Below are positions 6,438 through 9,579 of a stretch of 9,579 nucleotides of DNA, one piece after another. Each line of letters opens with the position of its first letter. Positions within the stretch are counted from its first letter, which is position 1. Made by a program: the position numbers and the translations under genes. The notes under the pieces were generated by a model, which was not told the origin of the DNA, did no database searches, and saw nothing but the letters and a program-made list of their open reading frames with translations. Source of the stretch: Thermoleophilaceae bacterium (GTDB lineage Bacteria > Actinomycetota > Thermoleophilia > Solirubrobacterales > Thermoleophilaceae); NCBI GenBank assembly GCA_013696905.1, contig JACCXP010000216.1:1-9579 (forward strand), given 5' to 3'.

Positions 6438-7118
6438 ATGCGGGTGCTGCTCGTAGAGGACGATGCCCGCATGGCAGCGGCGATCCACCGGGCCCTGCGG
6501 GGGGAGGGGATCGTGGCAGACATCGCGACGAGCGGCCGCGAGGCGCTCGGGCTCGCGCGCGCGACGCAGTTCGACGCGGTCGTGCTCGACGTGATGCTGC
6601 CGGACCTCGACGGCTTCGAGACCTGTAGGGCCCTGCGTGGCGACGGCGTGTGGGCGCCGATCATCATGCTCACCGCCCGCGATGCGATCGAGGACCGCGT
6701 GCGGGGGCTCGATGAGGGAGCGGACGACTACCTGACCAAGCCTTTCTCGCTGGCGGAGCTGCTGGCGCGCCTGCGGGCGGTGGCTCGGCGGGGGGCGGTG
6801 GCGCGCCCCACCGTGCTCGAGGTGGGTGACCTACGCCTCGATCCTGCGACGCGCCAGGTCTCTCGGGGCGACGTGGAGATCGAAGTCTCCGCGCGCGAGC
6901 TCGCGCTGCTCGAGACGTTCATGCGGCGCCCGGGACACGTGCTCAGCCAGATGCAGCTGCTCGATGCCGCGTGGGACCTCGGCTACGAGCAGCGCTCAAA
7001 CGTCGTCGAGGTCTACGTCCGCTACCTGCGCGAGAAGATCGACCGACCCTTCGGACGCGCGTCGCTCGAGACCGTGCGTGGGCTCGGCTACCGCCTGCGC
7101 AAGGACGGTGGCGTATGA
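6438..7118 (+). CDS. OmpR-family two-component response regulator
   Basis: The 226-residue protein has a receiver domain (1 to about 115) and a winged-helix trans_reg_C DNA-binding domain (about 125-222). In the receiver, the acidic pocket is E7-D8-D9, the phosphoacceptor is D51 in VLDVMLPDLDGF, the switch Thr is T79 in MLTARD and the conserved Lys is K101 in LTKPF. The effector domain shows SARELALLETFMRRPGHVLS and NVVEVYVRYLREKID, then the GLGYRLR wing. It is therefore a complete, phosphorylatable transcription factor expected to bind direct repeats as a head-to-tail dimer. AGGAAG (6423-6428) lies 9 bases before ATG 6438. Its TGA overlaps the kinase ATG (ATGA), which couples the pair. Likely targets are the CTCAGG tandem boxes at 6022 and 8535; this is inference from their geometry and position. 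Confidence 0.94.
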   Translation: MRVLLVEDDARMAAAIHRALRGEGIVADIATSGREALGLARATQFDAVVLDVMLPDLDGFETCRALRGDGVWAPIIMLTARDAIEDRVRGLDEGADDYLTKPFSLAELLARLRAVARRGAVARPTVLEVGDLRLDPATRQVSRGDVEIEVSARELALLETFMRRPGHVLSQMQLLDAAWDLGYEQRSNVVEVYVRYLREKIDRPFGRASLETVRGLGYRLRKDGGV

Positions 7119-8554
7119 GTCGGCTGCCGATCCGGGCGCGACTGACGGCGGCCTTCGCGCTCGCAATGGTGCTCGTGCTCGTCGGAGCGGGGCTGTTCGT
7201 GTATCTGCGCCTGCGGACCGATCTCGACGAAGCCGTCAACGGCAGCCTGCGCACCAGTGCCGACGCGGTCGCCGCGCTCATGCGACGGTCCACTCCCGCG
7301 CCGGCCCAGGCGGCGGCGGGCGGAATCGAAGAGGCTGAAGAGGGGTTCATCCAGGTGCTCGACGCAGGAGGGCGGGTGCTCGACTCCTCCCGCGGTATAC
7401 GCGGCGCTGCCTTGAGCGCCTCCGAGCTACGACGCGCCCTCGGCGGGGGCATCCTGGTCGAGCACAGGGTTGCGGGGATCGTGGGGACCGCGCGCGTGCT
7501 CGCCCGCCCGGTGTCCGGGCGCTCCGGCTCGCCGACCGTGGTGGTGATCGGGCAATCGCTCGAGGACCGCGACGAGGCGTTGTCGGGTGTGATCGCCTCG
7601 TTCGCGATCGGCGGACCGATGGCGGTTGTGATCGCGTCGATCGTCGGCTACCTGCTCGCGACGGCCGGGTTGCGACCGGTGGAGGCGATGCGCCGCCGAG
7701 CCGAAGAGGTGTCGCTCAGCGGCGACGAGGAGCAGCTGCCGCTGCCGGCCGTCCACGACGAGATCCGCCGCCTTGGCGAGACGCTCAACGACATGCTCGG
7801 CCGCCTGCGCCGCTCCTTCGAGCGCGAGCGGCGCTTCGTGGCCGACGCAAGCCACGAGCTGCGCACCCCGGTCGCGGTGGTGAAGACGGAGCTCGAGGGC
7901 GCCCTTCGCACCGGCGACTACGGCCCCCAGGTGCGCGATGCGCTCGTCGCCGCCGTCGAGGAATGCGATCACCTCGCGCAGCTGGCCGAGGACCTGCTCG
8001 TCATAGCGCGCGCATCCGGCGGGCAGCTGCCGGTGCGCTGCGAATGGCTCGAGGCGGGTTCGCTGTTGGATGGCGCTCGCCAACGCTTCGCCGACCGGGC
8101 GGCGCAGCACGGCGTGCGCGTGGTCGTCGACGCGCCGGACGGCCTGGCCGTGCATGCCGATCCGTTGCGCCTTCGCCAGGCACTCGGCAACCTGCTCGAC
8201 AACGCCCTGCGCCACGGCGCGGGAGAGATCGTGCTCGCCGCCCGGCACGCGGGCGCCGCCGTGGAGATCGACGTGAGCGACCACGGGCGGGGATTCGCTG
8301 CTGATGTCGCCGAGCAAGCGTTCGAGCGCTTCACACGCGGCGACGCGGCCCGTGCTCGGGGCGGCGCCGGCCTGGGCCTTGCCATCGTTCGGGCGATCGT
8401 CGAGGCCCATGGCGGCCGAGCCGCGATCGTTTCCGGACCCGGAGCCACCGTGCGGATCTGGCTCCCCGACCCCGTGGAGGGGCCCGTCGACCACACGCGG
8501 CCGAGACGCCCGGCGCCCGACGGCGTCGAGCAAGCTCAGGCTGGACTCATCTGA
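7115..8554 (+). CDS. Membrane sensor histidine kinase, cognate of the adjacent OmpR-type regulator
   Basis: The 479-residue protein has a classic HK layout. Transmembrane segment 1 is at about 10-31. A small periplasm-side region (32-155) contains FIQVLDAGGRVLDSS, resembling short extracytoplasmic sensor folds. Transmembrane segment 2 is at about 158-184, followed by a HAMP-like linker (LRPVEAMRRRAEEVS to LNDMLGRL, 186-231). The H-box is ASHELRTP with phosphoacceptor H247. The ATPase domain has the N-box NLLDNALRH (N363), G1 DHGRGF (D389), F-box FERFTRGD (403-410) and G2 GGAGLGLAIV (416-425). The Asn often found after the G1 Asp is His here, which is a common variation. ATG 7115 is fixed by the ATGA overlap and by SRLPIRARLTAAF just before the first membrane helix. 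A tail of about 29 residues follows the ATPase core, and its coding DNA contains the second CTCAGG repeat. The ligand is unknown. Confidence 0.94.
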   Translation: MSRLPIRARLTAAFALAMVLVLVGAGLFVYLRLRTDLDEAVNGSLRTSADAVAALMRRSTPAPAQAAAGGIEEAEEGFIQVLDAGGRVLDSSRGIRGAALSASELRRALGGGILVEHRVAGIVGTARVLARPVSGRSGSPTVVVIGQSLEDRDEALSGVIASFAIGGPMAVVIASIVGYLLATAGLRPVEAMRRRAEEVSLSGDEEQLPLPAVHDEIRRLGETLNDMLGRLRRSFERERRFVADASHELRTPVAVVKTELEGALRTGDYGPQVRDALVAAVEECDHLAQLAEDLLVIARASGGQLPVRCEWLEAGSLLDGARQRFADRAAQHGVRVVVDAPDGLAVHADPLRLRQALGNLLDNALRHGAGEIVLAARHAGAAVEIDVSDHGRGFAADVAEQAFERFTRGDAARARGGAGLGLAIVRAIVEAHGGRAAIVSGPGATVRIWLPDPVEGPVDHTRPRRPAPDGVEQAQAGLI

Positions 8555-8566
8555 CCCACCTAGCGT
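8535..8566 (+). promoter_or_regulatory. Second CTCAGG tandem box with -10, before the exported unknown protein
   Basis: CTCAGGCTGGACTCATC (8535-8551) matches the box at 6022-6038 at 14 of 17 positions and keeps the 11-bp period. TAGCGT (8561-8566) fits TANNNT, starts 26 bp after the box start as at the first site, and lies 37 bases before ATG 8604. The box covers the place where a -35 hexamer would be and no TTGACA-like sequence is there, which suits class II-type activation. The box overlaps the last codons of the kinase gene. Confidence 0.55.
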
Positions 8567-8603
8567 GGCGCTCCGAGTCCACCAATCACAGAGAGGCACG
8601 CGT

Positions 8604-9386
8604 ATGACCGACAAGCTGAAGGGGATGTTCACCATTGCGGCGGCAGTCGCAGCGCTCACGGTCGGTGGCGGCGCCGTCGCCACTGCCGGCGAGAGCTCGG
8701 CCACGGACAAGGCGGGCCCCCGCGCCAACCGCCTCCCACAGGGAAGCGAGCCCGTCGCGCTCGACCCGGCCGACTTCACGACGCGGATCGACAACCCGTA
8801 CTGGCCGATGCGCCCGGGCAGCAGGTGGGTCTACAGCGAGACGGACACCGAGGGCTCGAAGGAGAAGGTCGTCGTGACGGTCACCGACAAGACCAAGATG
8901 ATCGCCAACGGCGTCGAGGCGCGAGTGATCAGCGACGTCGTGACCGAGAACGGCAAGCCGGTCGAGATCACCGACGACTGGTACGCGCAGGACAAGGCCG
9001 GAAACGTCTGGTACCTCGGCGAGGCCGTCCGCAACTACAAGAACGGCAAGGTCGTCAATCGGGCCGGCTCGTTCGAGGCGGGCGTCGACGGCGCCCAGGC
9101 CGGGATCGCCATGCCCGCAAAGCCCGTGCCCGGCCTCGCCTACCGCCAGGAGTACTACAAGGGCGAGGCCGAGGACAAGGGCGAGGTGATCACCGTCGGA
9201 GAGGAGCAGGTGGAGGTGCCGGCCGGCTACTTCAAGCGCGTCCTGATGACTCGCGACCTCGTGCCGCTTGAGCCGAAGGTCCAGGAGATCAAGTTCTACG
9301 CCCGCGGCGTCGGGCCCGTGCTGACCCTCCATACCGACGGCCCCGGGGGTCGCGCGGCGCTTGTCAGCTACAAGCGCGGCAGGTAG
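8604..9386 (+). CDS. Exported conserved protein of unknown function
   Basis: The 260-residue protein has a signal peptide: MTDKLK, a hydrophobic stretch at 8-25, then ATAGE with probable cleavage after A28. The mature part is rich in strands and aromatic residues: FTTRIDNPYWPMRPGSRWVY (58-77), DDWYAQDKAGNVWYLGE, GSFEAGVDGAQAGIAMP, YRQEYYKGEAEDKGEV and FYARGVGPV. I recall similar proteins as a recurrent hypothetical family in high-GC bacteria, but know no assigned function and give none. It contains no Cys in a lipobox position, so a freely secreted or wall-associated beta-rich protein is more likely than a lipoprotein. GAGAGG (8591-8596) lies 7 bases before the ATG. It follows the kinase by 49 bp, with its own candidate promoter and regulator box, and ends before a strong hairpin. 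It may be an output of the neighbouring two-component system. Confidence 0.82.
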   Translation: MTDKLKGMFTIAAAVAALTVGGGAVATAGESSATDKAGPRANRLPQGSEPVALDPADFTTRIDNPYWPMRPGSRWVYSETDTEGSKEKVVVTVTDKTKMIANGVEARVISDVVTENGKPVEITDDWYAQDKAGNVWYLGEAVRNYKNGKVVNRAGSFEAGVDGAQAGIAMPAKPVPGLAYRQEYYKGEAEDKGEVITVGEEQVEVPAGYFKRVLMTRDLVPLEPKVQEIKFYARGVGPVLTLHTDGPGGRAALVSYKRGR

Positions 9387-9407
9387 CCGAGCAAACCCGC
9401 GAAGGGT

Positions 9408-9446
9408 GCACGAGAGGGTCGGCGCGACTGCGCCGACCCTCGGTGC
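9408..9446 (+). terminator. Strong hairpin terminator between convergent genes
   Basis: GAGGGTCGGCGC (9414-9425) and GCGCCGACCCTC (9430-9441) form a perfect 12-bp GC-rich stem with a GACT loop. GCAC (9408-9411) and GTGC (9443-9446) can extend it past a small internal loop. There is no U-tract on either strand, as is common for hairpin terminators in high-GC actinobacteria. It could serve both the exported-protein gene and the opposing synthetase gene. Confidence 0.75.
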
Positions 9447-9450
9447 CTCC

Positions 9451-9579
9451 TCAGGGCGCGGGCGCCTGTGGCGCGTCGACCGTGACCCGCTCGGCCAGCT
9501 CGTCGTCATCGAGGCGCTTGCGCAGCACCTTCTTGTCGAACTTGCCGGTCGCGGTCTTCGGGACCTCGTCGATGAAGGC
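9451..9579 (-). CDS. C-terminus of an acyl-CoA synthetase / AMP-binding enzyme (5' part outside window)
   Basis: Reading from the window edge, the minus strand encodes 42 residues, AFIDEVPKTATGKFDKKVLR followed by KRLDDDELAERVTVDAPQAPAP, then TGA at 9453-9451. PKTATGKFDKK matches motif A10 of the adenylate-forming superfamily; its TGK lysine is the catalytic residue of the adenylation half-reaction. The FIDEVPKT and FDKKVLR wording is typical of medium- or long-chain fatty-acyl-CoA synthetases, which activate a carboxylate with ATP and then transfer it to CoA. The exact substrate cannot be judged from the tail. The Ala/Pro-rich end is ordinary for such enzymes in high-GC genomes. The gene converges on the exported-protein gene across the hairpin. 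Confidence 0.88.
   Translation of the reverse strand, partial: AFIDEVPKTATGKFDKKVLRKRLDDDELAERVTVDAPQAPAP

Noticed and set aside
6971..7114. Possible 5' extension of the histidine kinase
   Set aside because: It lies inside the response-regulator gene in another frame; the ATGA overlap and first membrane helix fix the start at 7115.
7427..8794. Long minus-strand open frame opposite the histidine kinase
   Set aside because: The plus strand holds all kinase boxes; the antisense product has no domain pattern and spans a gene boundary.
8586..9509. Minus-strand open frame opposite the exported-protein gene and the terminator
   Set aside because: It runs through the hairpin and lacks motifs; it also overlaps the acyl-CoA synthetase tail, whose A10 motif is in a different frame.

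Overview
The window is about 70% GC. Its codons end overwhelmingly in G or C, genes often begin with GTG or overlap by 4 nt, and -10-like hexamers of the TANNNT type sit only a few bases before start codons. Together with the protein types, this suggests a high-GC actinobacterium. The style resembles Thermoleophilia/Solirubrobacterales, but that placement is an inference from composition and recalled similarity. No stretch longer than about 110 bases lacks a gene. I see no rRNA, tRNA, CRISPR array, insertion sequence or phage gene.

Left part (1-3286, + strand): the 3' part of a large YVTN beta-propeller plus alkaline-phosphatase-like phosphoesterase (its 5' end lies outside the window), followed 40 bp later by an orphan ATP-grasp ligase. 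Middle part (3301-5981): a compact two-gene toxin-antitoxin module on the minus strand (Phd-like antitoxin, PIN/VapC toxin); a divergent SAM methyltransferase whose promoter seems to share its -10 bases with the antitoxin promoter; a 68-residue DUF6494-type protein overlapping the methyltransferase tail to tail; and, divergent from that, an agmatinase/arginase-family ureohydrolase.

Right part (5982-9450, + strand): a four-gene envelope-signalling unit made of a small exported PepSY-like protein, an OmpR-type response regulator, a sensor histidine kinase (ATGA overlap), and an exported 260-residue protein of unknown function. A tandem direct repeat of the form CTCAGGnTGGnCTCA, with an 11-bp period, occurs before both exported-protein genes. 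In both places it lies at nearly the same distance from the start codon (68 and 69 bp) and exactly 26 bp from a -10-like hexamer. This is what an OmpR-family regulator box would look like, and it is the most informative non-coding signal here. It suggests that the regulator controls its own operon and the downstream exported protein.

The window closes with a strong hairpin terminator and, converging from the right, the last 42 codons of an acyl-CoA synthetase-type adenylate-forming enzyme. The middle genes are mostly orphan housekeeping or accessory genes with no evident shared pathway. I do not see a clear new multi-gene defence or biosynthetic system; the best candidate for something undescribed is the signalling unit with its repeated operator and its unknown exported target.
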